Source: Acidobacteriota bacterium
GTDB taxonomy: Bacteria > Acidobacteriota > Terriglobia > Bryobacterales > Bryobacteraceae
DNA: 6,102 bases
NCBI GenBank assembly: GCA_016871135.1
Contig: VFZQ01000356.1
Coordinates: 1 to 6,102 of the forward strand
Reading direction: 5' to 3'
Shown here one piece after another: positions 1-6,102 of the stretch (the stretch's first letter is position 1; each line of letters begins with the position of its first letter). The position numbers were made by a program, and so were the translations under genes. The notes beneath the pieces were generated by a model. It did not search any database. It saw nothing but the letters and a program-made list of their open reading frames with translations, and was not told the DNA's origin.

Positions 1-40
1 ACTCGCCGTGGGACTCGCCGGCGGTTTCGAAACGAAGCAT
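1..40 (-). CDS. aroC: Chorismate synthase, N-terminal 13 codons (cut by window edge)
   Basis: Read on the minus strand from the ATG at 40-38, the frame gives MLRFETAGESHGE and runs off the window. This matches the start of chorismate synthase, whose N-terminus is typically MLRF-x-TAGESHG. The enzyme converts 5-enolpyruvylshikimate-3-phosphate to chorismate, the last step of the shikimate pathway, in the cytoplasm and with reduced FMN. The start codon lies 7 bases after the stop of the hybrid kinase receiver frame (48-50). The purine run AAAAGG at about 49-44 precedes the ATG at short spacing and may serve as ribosome binding site. The tight spacing suggests co-transcription with the kinase. 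Only 13 residues are visible, but the motif is very characteristic, so the identification is fairly firm. Intactness of the rest cannot be judged. Confidence 0.85.
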   Translation of the reverse strand, partial: MLRFETAGESHGE

Positions 41-47
41 TAACCTT

Positions 48-329
48 TTATTGTCTCAGATGCGGTAAGCGCCTCGCGGCGGCCTGCCGCGCCCATCTCG
101 CAATGGCCTGGTGAAGCGCGTCCTTGGAAACGGGTTTCGACAAGTGATCGTCCATTCCCGCCTCGCGGCATCGCGCAAGATCCTCCGGAAACGCCGCCGC
201 CGTCAACGCGATGATTGGGATATTGAAAAGCCCCGGTTGCTTGCGAATGTAGCGAGTTGTTTCGTAGCCGTCCATCTCCGGCATTTGGCAATCCATCAAG
301 ATCAAGTCGTAGTCCTGTTCGCGCAACCG
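48..329 (-). pseudogene. C-terminal two thirds of the hybrid kinase receiver domain, severed by an amber codon
   Basis: This is the in-frame continuation of the kinase after the TAG at 330-332. It carries the core of a response-regulator receiver: LILMDCQMPEMDG with the phosphoacceptor Asp (codon 291-293, about residue 1297 of the read-through protein), the conserved Thr in IIALTA, and the conserved Lys in LSKPV. The acidic pair ED of strand beta-1 is upstream of the stop, so this piece alone cannot form a complete receiver. It ends at TAA 48-50 after a short basic tail. Reinitiation could occur at the TTG at 326-324, which has a GGAGGG run about 10 bases upstream, but that run also simply encodes part of the normal domain. 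No Hpt domain follows, so any phosphotransfer partner would be a separate protein. It is best regarded as part of the kinase gene rather than an independent gene. Confidence 0.85.
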
Positions 330-332
330 CTA
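330..332 (-). other. In-frame amber stop interrupting the receiver domain
   Basis: The minus strand reads GGC CTG GAG GGA ATC TAG CGG TTG CGC GAA CAG. Before it the protein reads ILLVEDNEVNQ...KNGLEGI; after it, in the same frame, RLREQDYDLILMDCQMPEMDG. This is the normal order of a receiver domain with one position replaced by a stop. A single substitution from CAG, GAG, AAG or TGG, among others, would explain it. There is no frame change, so this is a nonsense change rather than an indel. Confidence 0.9.
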
Positions 333-3300
333 GATTCCCTCCAGGCCATTTTTCGCCACACCAACGCTACAACCAAAACTCTCTAGCATCTTTCGAGCGA
401 CGCGCTGATTGACCTCGTTGTCTTCGACCAGCAGAATGCGAGTTCCATCAAACCGTTGCTCCTCGCCGGGGAACGGAATTTCCGGGACGCGTAATGGTAG
501 TGTTGTTCCAGCAAGTGCTGCCATCAATTCACGCGACTTGACCGGATTTGTTAGAACCGCCGCACCCGCGAAGCTGGCGCGCCGGTCGCCCGCCAGCACA
601 ATCACCCTTCGCTCCGGAGTTCCGTTCGCAAGGAAGTAGCTCGCTTCGTCGAAGATTACCGGATCCGCCGTCTCCGCAATCGTGACTCCCGCCAGCTTCA
701 GCATACTTTCAACTACCTGCCTCGCCGATCCAGGTTGCATCCGGATCGCGCAGGTTGCGGGAAGTTCCGGCGAATCGCCGGCTTCCGCGGGGGCGATCGA
801 AATCGTGAAACCGAACGCCGAACCCGCGCCTGCTTCGCTCGACGCGAAAAGCCGCCCGCCCAGCCGTTGGGCGAGTTCGGCTGCGATCGCCAGACCCAGG
901 CCCGTGCCGCCAAAGCGCCGCGATGTCGATGAGTCCGCTTGCGTGAAGCGTTCGAACAGGGTTCCGATCTGTGCGGGTTCGATGCCGATGCCGGTATCTC
1001 GAACGACGAAGCGAACCGCCGTTGGGCGAGGCAGGTCGACGTCAATGGTTACAAATCCGCGCGGAGTGAATTTGATGGCGTTACCGAGCAGGTTTAGGAT
1101 CACTTGCCGTAACCGCCCCGGATCGCTCTGAATAACGCGCGGCACGGACGGAGACACGCGGACTCCGATCACCAGCCCCTTTTCCGCCGCGCGAGGTTCC
1201 AGTAAATCCGCGGTGTCTTCGACCAGTTGCGCGATCTGGAATTCGGCCGATGCCATCTCCAAGCGCCCCGCCTCGATTTTCGAAAAGTCGAGAATGTCGT
1301 TAATGATGCCTAGCAAAGATTCGGCGCTGTTCAGGATCGTCGCGATCATTTCATGTTCTTCGGATTGCAGCGGACTCTCCAGCAGCAGCCTCGCCATGCC
1401 AAGAATTCCGTTTAGCGGCGTGCGAATTTCGTGGCTGACGACGGCGAGGAAATCGCCCTTGGCGCGGTTGGCGTGTTCGGCTCTCTCCTTCGCCGCGGCC
1501 AGCGCGGTTCGCGCCGTCTCAAGCGCCTGCAGTTGCGCTTTCGCGGCGGCTTCGGACCGGCGTTCGGCCGTATCGTCGCGACAGACGCCAAATACCGCAA
1601 GCGGCGCGCCGAAAGTGTCGCGCTGGATCAGCGCGCGTCCGACGAAGTGTCGAGTCTCGCCGCCAACAATCGCTTCGTATAGGAGTGAGATGTCTCCTCG
1701 TTTTTTCTTACCACTGAATAATCCAGCGCCAAACCGACGGCAATCGGTGGGCCGGACGATGGACTTGAATCGCTCCGCGGAAACCGGTTTGGAGGCGTCC
1801 ATGCCATGCAGCCGGTACATGTCCGCATCCCACCAAACGGTGTCGGCGGGAAGATCCCATTTCCACGTCGCCATTCCCGCCGCCTGCAGCGCCAATTGCA
1901 GACGCTCGGAAACTTCGAGCGCTTCCCGTTGCGACTGCCACCTCTCGGTGACATCCTGCATCGATCCGTAGATCCGCACGCAGACTCCGTTGTCGAGTTC
2001 CGCTTCGCCCGTGAGCCGGACTCGCAACTCCCGGCCGCGCGCCGTAACGAATGGGACTTCGATATCGAACGGCTCGCCGAGTGTTTTGGCCGCTTCGAGG
2101 GTCGATGCCAGCAGCGCGCGCGCCTCAGCCGGATAGAAGTTGAGAGACGACTCTCGCGTAATATCAAAATCCTCGGCCACTTCGTGGATACGATACATTT
2201 CGCATGACCATCTTGCTTGAAACGGTGTGTAGGCGACCTCCCATCCGCCGATGCGCGCTGTTCTTCCGGTTCGTTCCAGCATGGCCTGCTGGTCCAGGCT
2301 CCGAAGCTCTGCGCTCTTGCGATTCGTGACATCCTGAATCGAGCCGAAAATGCGGACGATCCTTCCGTCGTGTCGTTCCGCCTCGCAAGTTACGCGAACC
2401 CATACCTCATTCGACTTGGCTGTGACCATCCGGAGTTCCAAGTCAAACGGCGTGCCATCGGCTCTTGCTCTGTCCAAGGCATCCCCGATCGTTTTCCGTT
2501 GATCGTCTTTGTAGAAAGCCAGGGCCAGATCCCGTGTAGGCACAAAGCCGTCGGCGACTTCGTGGATTCGATACACCTCCGACGACCATCGAACCGCACC
2601 GGTTTCCAAATCCGATTCCCACCCTCCGACCCGCGCCACGCGCCCGGTCCGCTCCAACAGTTCCTGCTGCTCTCGAATGCGCAACTCCGCCGTTTTCCGA
2701 TCCGTAATGTCGGTGGCGAGAATGACATAATTTAGCAACTCGCCGGCATCGTTTCGAATCGCCCGGATTTCGTGATAGGACCACGCCGCCCGTCCGCATT
2801 TCGTCCGGTACATTGCTTCGCCGGTGAATGTCTCGCCGCTCAGCGCCGTTTCGCGCGCGGCTCGGAAGTGTTCCAAGTCCGCCGGTGCATTCGCAAGCAG
2901 CTCGGATGGATTGCGCCCGATGGCGTCGTCGACGGTGTAGCCAGTCGCCTTCGTAAAAGCAGGATTGACCCAGACCATCTTCCGATCCGGTCCGCAGATA
3001 ATGATCGACGTCTCGGTCCGCTCGGCCACAAGCGCGAGCAAGCGAAGCTGTTCGCTGTCCTGGCGATGCCGCGTAATGTCGCTGCCGACCATGTCGATTC
3101 GCTTTCTGACTCCCGGCGCCGACTTTGCATTCCACCGCGTCCAGAAGCGTTTCCCCGACTTGGCCACACACTGTACGTCGAAGTCGTGAACACTTTCGCC
3201 TTCCAGCGTCGAGGCGAACGCAATCGCCGTCCGGGCGCGCTCTTCGGGTGCGACAAACTCGAGGACGTTCCTGCCCATTACCTCTTCCAGCGTCAGTTCG

Positions 3301-4181
3301 AATGCCTGCATCACGACTTGATTTGCGCTGAGCACCGTTCCCGCGGGATCGAAGGTCACGAAAAAGTCCCTTGTGCTCGAAATTACGTCGCTGAGGCGCT
3401 GCGCGATCTGCCGGCTCTCGCGAATGCCGCGGCTCTCGCCGAGCAGGGTCGCGCACGTCTCGACATACGGAGCAAGCCAGTCCGCCAACGGCCGGTCGTA
3501 CCCGCCGGGCCGGTTGGCAACGCAGATCATGCCCGCTATGACCTCGCCCGATCGCAGCGGCACGCCGAGCAGACTCCGGGTTGCCGGAAGACCGCCCGGA
3601 TTGGCCTCCAATACGATCTCGCCTGCCAGAATCTCTTGCCGATACCTATTGGACAGCCGCCGGCAGTCTTCTTCGCCAAAACCGATCCTGGCGGAATGAG
3701 CGCGTAGCGCAACACCGCTTTTTCCGTCCTCGCCGCCGACCCATTCTGCGATGAAGCCGTGTTCGCTTTCCGTCAAGTCGAGGAGCGTCTCCAGCATGCC
3801 TTGAATCGGCCCCTCCGGATCTCTGGCGGTAAAGTACTGTCGCTGTGCGGTCCGAATTCCCCGGTGGAGTTGTTCCAGTCGGTGCTGCTCCGTGTTGTCC
3901 CGAAGCGCGACATGCAGCGTGTCCGTTCCCCTGATGGCTTCCGCTTCGAGCCATCGCGCCAGCTTTCCCGGCCGCCGTATGCACAAACGATCCCGCACCG
4001 CTCCGCTCGCCAAAAATGCACCGAGCGCCGGACCGCCCGCCATCGCGTCTCCGTGCCGCAACGGTTCATCGAGAAGCGCCCGGGCTACGTCGCTGGCGAA
4101 CAACAAACGAAGCCCCGCAGGGAGTATGTCGAAGACAAGTTGGCCGACTTGGAACCGCGCTGAGAATTGAACCGGCGTCAT
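330..4181 (-). CDS. Multi-PAS/GAF hybrid sensor histidine kinase, truncated in its receiver by a stop codon
   Basis: Cytoplasmic signalling kinase of 1283 residues as it stands, 1377 if the amber is read through. Counting from the ATG at 4181: PAS-like N-terminus (about 1-100, ending VALRDNTEQHR); GAF (about 115-250); PAS domains at about 263-375, 378-497, 510-624, 636-747 and 758-874; coiled-coil linker (about 875-908); HisKA with FLAVVSHEIRTPLNG, phosphorylated His917 (codon 1433-1431); HATPase_c with N box (N1030, N1034), G1 box RDTGIGI (1061-1067), F box LFERFTQADSS and G2 box GGTGLGLAI; degenerate receiver (about 1144-1227); true receiver from about 1248 with acidic pair E1253/D1254, cut at 1284. 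No transmembrane segment or signal peptide is evident, so it probably senses cytoplasmic cues; the ligand is unknown. An upstream ATG at 4400 would add 73 residues of no recognisable domain, so I prefer 4181, although its ribosome site is weak. It is followed closely by aroC. Confidence 0.9.
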   Translation of the reverse strand: MTPVQFSARFQVGQLVFDILPAGLRLLFASDVARALLDEPLRHGDAMAGGPALGAFLASGAVRDRLCIRRPGKLARWLEAEAIRGTDTLHVALRDNTEQHRLEQLHRGIRTAQRQYFTARDPEGPIQGMLETLLDLTESEHGFIAEWVGGEDGKSGVALRAHSARIGFGEEDCRRLSNRYRQEILAGEIVLEANPGGLPATRSLLGVPLRSGEVIAGMICVANRPGGYDRPLADWLAPYVETCATLLGESRGIRESRQIAQRLSDVISSTRDFFVTFDPAGTVLSANQVVMQAFELTLEEVMGRNVLEFVAPEERARTAIAFASTLEGESVHDFDVQCVAKSGKRFWTRWNAKSAPGVRKRIDMVGSDITRHRQDSEQLRLLALVAERTETSIIICGPDRKMVWVNPAFTKATGYTVDDAIGRNPSELLANAPADLEHFRAARETALSGETFTGEAMYRTKCGRAAWSYHEIRAIRNDAGELLNYVILATDITDRKTAELRIREQQELLERTGRVARVGGWESDLETGAVRWSSEVYRIHEVADGFVPTRDLALAFYKDDQRKTIGDALDRARADGTPFDLELRMVTAKSNEVWVRVTCEAERHDGRIVRIFGSIQDVTNRKSAELRSLDQQAMLERTGRTARIGGWEVAYTPFQARWSCEMYRIHEVAEDFDITRESSLNFYPAEARALLASTLEAAKTLGEPFDIEVPFVTARGRELRVRLTGEAELDNGVCVRIYGSMQDVTERWQSQREALEVSERLQLALQAAGMATWKWDLPADTVWWDADMYRLHGMDASKPVSAERFKSIVRPTDCRRFGAGLFSGKKKRGDISLLYEAIVGGETRHFVGRALIQRDTFGAPLAVFGVCRDDTAERRSEAAAKAQLQALETARTALAAAKERAEHANRAKGDFLAVVSHEIRTPLNGILGMARLLLESPLQSEEHEMIATILNSAESLLGIINDILDFSKIEAGRLEMASAEFQIAQLVEDTADLLEPRAAEKGLVIGVRVSPSVPRVIQSDPGRLRQVILNLLGNAIKFTPRGFVTIDVDLPRPTAVRFVVRDTGIGIEPAQIGTLFERFTQADSSTSRRFGGTGLGLAIAAELAQRLGGRLFASSEAGAGSAFGFTISIAPAEAGDSPELPATCAIRMQPGSARQVVESMLKLAGVTIAETADPVIFDEASYFLANGTPERRVIVLAGDRRASFAGAAVLTNPVKSRELMAALAGTTLPLRVPEIPFPGEEQRFDGTRILLVEDNEVNQRVARKMLESFGCSVGVAKNGLEGI
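1941..2657 (-). repeat. Tandem duplication of a PAS domain unit (period 378 bp, 126 codons)
   Basis: Two adjacent PAS units of the kinase (residues about 509-634 and 635-747) line up at an exact 126-residue offset. Shared landmarks are LERTGR-x-AR(V/I)GGWE, W-S-x-E-(V/M)-YRIHEVA, and VRI(F/Y)GS(I/Q-M)QDVT near the ends. Similarity remains visible in DNA: the plus-strand stretches starting at 2181 and 2559 both begin ttcgtggat and are exactly 378 bases apart. The next PAS (758-874) is a more distant relative with W-x-DADMYRLHG. This looks like internal duplication followed by divergence. Confidence 0.75.
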
Positions 4182-4709
4182 TTTGCGTCTGCGATACAGC
4201 CTTGTCGTGCGGTTACCGACTCGAGGTCCGCTCGACCGAGTGTATCCGAAACCCGTTGGGCCAAAAGTACTACCAGCTTCGCGTTTTGCAGGTATTGCTG
4301 CGCACGATTGCGAGCCCGGCAATCGTTTCCAGAATTGTGCCGGCACAGGTAAGCCTGCGCGGCTGCTTGCCTGACGCGGGAATTTGCCCTGGATAGACAT
4401 GCGCGCCAGCGAGTACGTCGAGACCTACACGCCTTTTGCCACAGACCGTTTGCGGCCAGGGGGCGTCCGCACTTGTCGCCGCATTAGCCGAACACAGGAT
4501 TGCCCAGTGCCATACCGCCGAGGCCGATCTCGAGGACCATGCAGAATCCGTTGTGGGTCGCGTTCCACTCCTTCACTTCACGAGCGACGGAATCGCGAGC
4601 GTCAAAGATGAAGCGTGGAACTTGCCTAAGACCACGGCGATAACGACGACGGAGGTCCGCAATTCTCGACGAAGAGTTCATGCGTCGTTTTCAGGATAGT
4701 ATCGATAGC
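4182..4709. other. Region between divergent genes, no confident gene
   Basis: The divergent starts of the kinase (4181, minus) and sulfatase (4710, plus) bound 528 bases that must hold any promoters for both blocks. I could not identify a well-spaced -35/-10 pair, operator, riboswitch or terminator hairpin. On the minus strand, a frame from an ATG at 4681 stops at 4484-4486. The same frame is then open for 101 codons to a TGA at 4180-4178, which overlaps the kinase ATG as ATGA. The frame of the kinase itself is open from 4400, but its 73 residues look non-coding. Plus-strand frames here show no recognisable motif. Confidence 0.5.
4270..4681 (-). pseudogene. Possible frameshifted PilZ-like (c-di-GMP-binding type) gene remnant
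   Basis: Starting from ATG 4681-4679, the frame encodes 65 residues with an arginine cluster LRRRYRRG near the N-terminus (an RxxxR pattern). About 35 residues later comes MVLEIGLGGMAL, resembling the PilZ D/N-x-S-x-x-G segment but with E for D/N and G for S. It stops at 4484-4486. In the frame shifted by one base, the following DNA reads KRRVGLDVLAGAHVYPGQ and then RLTCAGTILETIAGLAIV, ending at TAG 4272-4270. These segments have the strand-like hydrophobic pattern expected of the second half of a PilZ barrel. The reading is that a PilZ-like gene upstream of the kinase has lost its frame near 4485. The similarity is weak and judged by eye, the start has no good ribosome site, and it lies only 28 bases from the divergent sulfatase start. 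It may be chance. Confidence 0.25.
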
Positions 4710-6070
4710 ATGAATCGCCGCCTCTTTCTGCAATCCTCGTTCGGCTCAGCGCTGGCTTTCACGCAGCCAAAGCGTCCGAACATTGTCCTCATCATGACCG
4801 ACGATCACGGTTCCGGCGATCTCGGCTGCTATGGCTCGACCGATATCAAGACGCGAATATCGACGCACTTGCCAAAGACGGATTGCTCTTTAAGAACTGG
4901 TACTCCAATGCCGCCATGTGCGCGCCGGCCCGAGCTGGATTGATGACCGGACGGCATCCGATCCGCGCCGGCGTTCCGACCAACGGCCCGGAACTGCCTT
5001 CGAGCCAGAAGACGATCGCAACGTTGCTGAAGGCGAATGGGTACACGACCGGGCTTGTGGGCAAGTGGCATCTCGGCACGGCGCACTCGCATAGTCCGCT
5101 TGATCACGGTTTTGATGCTTTTTATGGTTTCCATGCGGGATGCGTCGACTTCTACTCGCACCGCTATTATTGGGGCGAACCAGGCCGCGTCAACTTCCAC
5201 GATCTCTATCGCGGCCGCACCGAAATTTTTGAGGATGGCCAGTACCTCACCGAACGGCTTGCCGCCGAGGCAAAGCAATTTATCCGCGGCGCCGGCGCGA
5301 AGCCGTTCTTTCTCTTTCTCGCTTACAACGCGCCCCACTATCCCATGCACGCGCCACCGAAGTACGTCGGTCGCTTCAAACACCTGCCAGAAGAGCGCCG
5401 CATGTACGCCGCCATGATTAGCGCGGTCGACGATGGCGTGGGCGAAGTGCGTGCGCTGCTCCAGGAACTGCGCCTCGATCGCGACACTATCGTCTTCTTC
5501 ACCGCCGACAACGGCGCGACCACCGAACCGCGGGCGGGACTGGCCGGCAAACCCGCGACTGCCGGCTACAATCGCGGATTCAAAGGGTTCAAGTTCAGCC
5601 TCTTCGACGGCGGAACCCACGTGCCCGCGGTGATGTCGTGGCCGGGCCAGATTCCAGCCGGCCGCACGACTTCGCAAATCGCCGCACACTACGACTTCGC
5701 GCCGACCATGCTCGCCGCGGCCGGACTTCCCGCCATGCCCGGCGATCACTTCGATGGCGTTAATATCTGGCCCGCCATCAGCAAGGCCGAAGTGATCGAG
5801 CGCAGGCCGCTGCACTGGCAGAACGCCAAACAGCTGGCCATCCGCAAGGGCCAGTGGAAGCTCACGTTGAACGGTTACACGGCCGATGGTACGCCGAACG
5901 GCCGTAAATCGATCGAAGGAGAAGACGCCGTTTTCCTCGCAAATCTCGAACAAGACCCTGGCGAATCGCGAAATTTGCGCCGCGCGCATCCGGACATCAC
6001 GACAGATCTTGAAGCCGAACTAAAGACCTGGCTGGAGGCCATACAGAAACTTGCGCCAAAATCCGATTAA
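4710..6070 (+). CDS. Formylglycine-dependent sulfatase (arylsulfatase family), Tat signal, broken by a 1-base frameshift
   Basis: Restoring one base near 4854 gives about 453 residues, a normal length for the family, which hydrolyses sulfate esters of aryl compounds or sulfated sugars. MNRRLFLQ and a short hydrophobic stretch form a twin-arginine type export signal, so the enzyme likely acts outside the cytoplasm. NIVLIMTDDHG supplies metal-ligand Asp31/Asp32. AMCAPARAGLMTG (Cys71, Arg75; Cys codon 4919-4921) is the C-x-P-x-R signature whose Cys becomes formylglycine. GYTTGLVGKWHLG (Lys119, His121) is the second signature. PHYPMH, FFTADNG (Asp267, Asn268) and KFSLFDGGTHVP follow in normal order. 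As read, the first frame ends at TGA 4941-4943, and the second frame covers everything from about 4856 to TAA 6068-6070. The start at 4710 fits the Tat signal, with AGGA at 4693-4696 as a distant ribosome site; an ATG at 4680 would add ten residues. The exact substrate cannot be told. A separate formylglycine-generating enzyme would be needed. Confidence 0.9.
4851..4858 (+). other. Single-base frameshift in the sulfatase
   Basis: The plus strand reads ATC AAG ACG CGA AT. The family pattern here is D-I-K-T-P-N-I-D-A-L-A-x-D-G. Inserting one C gives ACG CCG AAT ATC GAC GCA, restoring T-P-N-I-D-A and joining the upstream frame to the downstream frame without any other change. There is no homopolymer or slippery heptamer at the site, which argues against programmed frameshifting. 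Confidence 0.88.
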
Positions 6071-6073
6071 ACT

Positions 6074-6078
6074 AGGAG
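6074..6078 (+). promoter_or_regulatory. Ribosome binding site of the next gene
   Basis: AGGAG lies 10 bases before the ATG at 6089 and just after the sulfatase stop. It is a good Shine-Dalgarno match and supports the start of a downstream, probably co-transcribed gene. Confidence 0.75.
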
Positions 6079-6088
6079 ATCCGCGCCC

Positions 6089-6102
6089 ATGCCGTCCCGA
6101 AA
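6089..6102 (+). CDS. Start of an unidentified gene (M-P-S-R...), cut by window edge
   Basis: An ATG at 6089-6091, placed 10 bases after AGGAG and 18 bases after the sulfatase stop, opens a frame reading M-P-S-R before the window ends. Four codons give no functional information. The short gap suggests an operon with the sulfatase; in such loci neighbours are often further sulfatases, glycan-processing or transport proteins, but this is only context. Confidence 0.6.

Noticed and set aside
2443..3456. A 337-codon minus-strand frame overlapping the kinase in another frame
   Set aside because: Its translation is Arg-rich and low in hydrophobic patterning, typical of an out-of-frame shadow, while the kinase frame has clear PAS motifs.
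2772..3707. A 311-codon plus-strand frame, and similar ones at 1213-1971 and 2217-2735, inside the kinase
   Set aside because: All are antisense to the GAF/PAS/HisKA coding frame, and no domain is recognisable in them.
4182..4400. N-terminal extension of the kinase from the ATG at 4400 (73 residues)
   Set aside because: The added residues are rich in Arg, Gly, Pro and Ser without domain features, while recognisable PAS-like sequence begins just after the ATG at 4181.
4182..4709. Search for a bidirectional promoter, small RNA or riboswitch
   Set aside because: Several AT-leaning hexamers resemble -10 boxes, but none has a properly spaced -35 partner, and no strong hairpin with a T-run was found.
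4851..4858. Programmed ribosomal frameshifting in the sulfatase
   Set aside because: There is no slippery heptamer or homopolymer and no evident downstream stem-loop, and sulfatases are not known to use it; a lost base is simpler.
4829..5989. A 386-codon open frame antisense to the sulfatase
   Set aside because: It lies opposite a gene with all sulfatase motifs in order; long antisense frames are common in GC-rich coding DNA, and its translation shows no family features.

Overview
The window is GC-rich bacterial DNA, roughly 60% G+C by eye. Gene style suggests a soil-type heterotroph of the Acidobacteriota (Solibacter/Bryobacter-like), Planctomycetota or Verrucomicrobiota: a giant multi-PAS hybrid sensor kinase lies next to a Tat-exported formylglycine sulfatase. 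The phylum is an inference from gene style, not something the sequence proves.

Layout: two divergent blocks. The minus-strand block, read from about 4181 down to 1, encodes a very large soluble hybrid histidine kinase (N-terminal PAS-like region, GAF, five PAS domains, HisKA, HATPase_c, degenerate receiver, true receiver). Seven bases after its stop come the first 13 codons of chorismate synthase (aroC), cut by the window edge. The plus-strand block, from 4710 to the end, encodes a sulfatase of about 453 residues, followed 18 bases later by a Shine-Dalgarno site and the first codons of another gene.

Both large genes are broken by a single lesion. The kinase has an in-frame amber codon (330-332) inside its receiver domain, and the expected sequence resumes in the same frame right after it. 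The sulfatase lacks one base at about 4853-4855, between its metal-binding aspartates and its catalytic cysteine motif. The flanking coding sequence is well preserved in both, so these are either very recent inactivating mutations or sequencing/assembly errors.

The stretch between the divergent genes (4182-4709) has no confident gene. It contains a short minus-strand frame with weak PilZ-like character, possibly itself frameshifted. I found no RNA gene, CRISPR array, insertion sequence or attachment site, and no convincing new multi-gene system. The main points are the two lesions, the tandem PAS duplication, the decayed receiver, the kinase-aroC linkage and the possible PilZ remnant.
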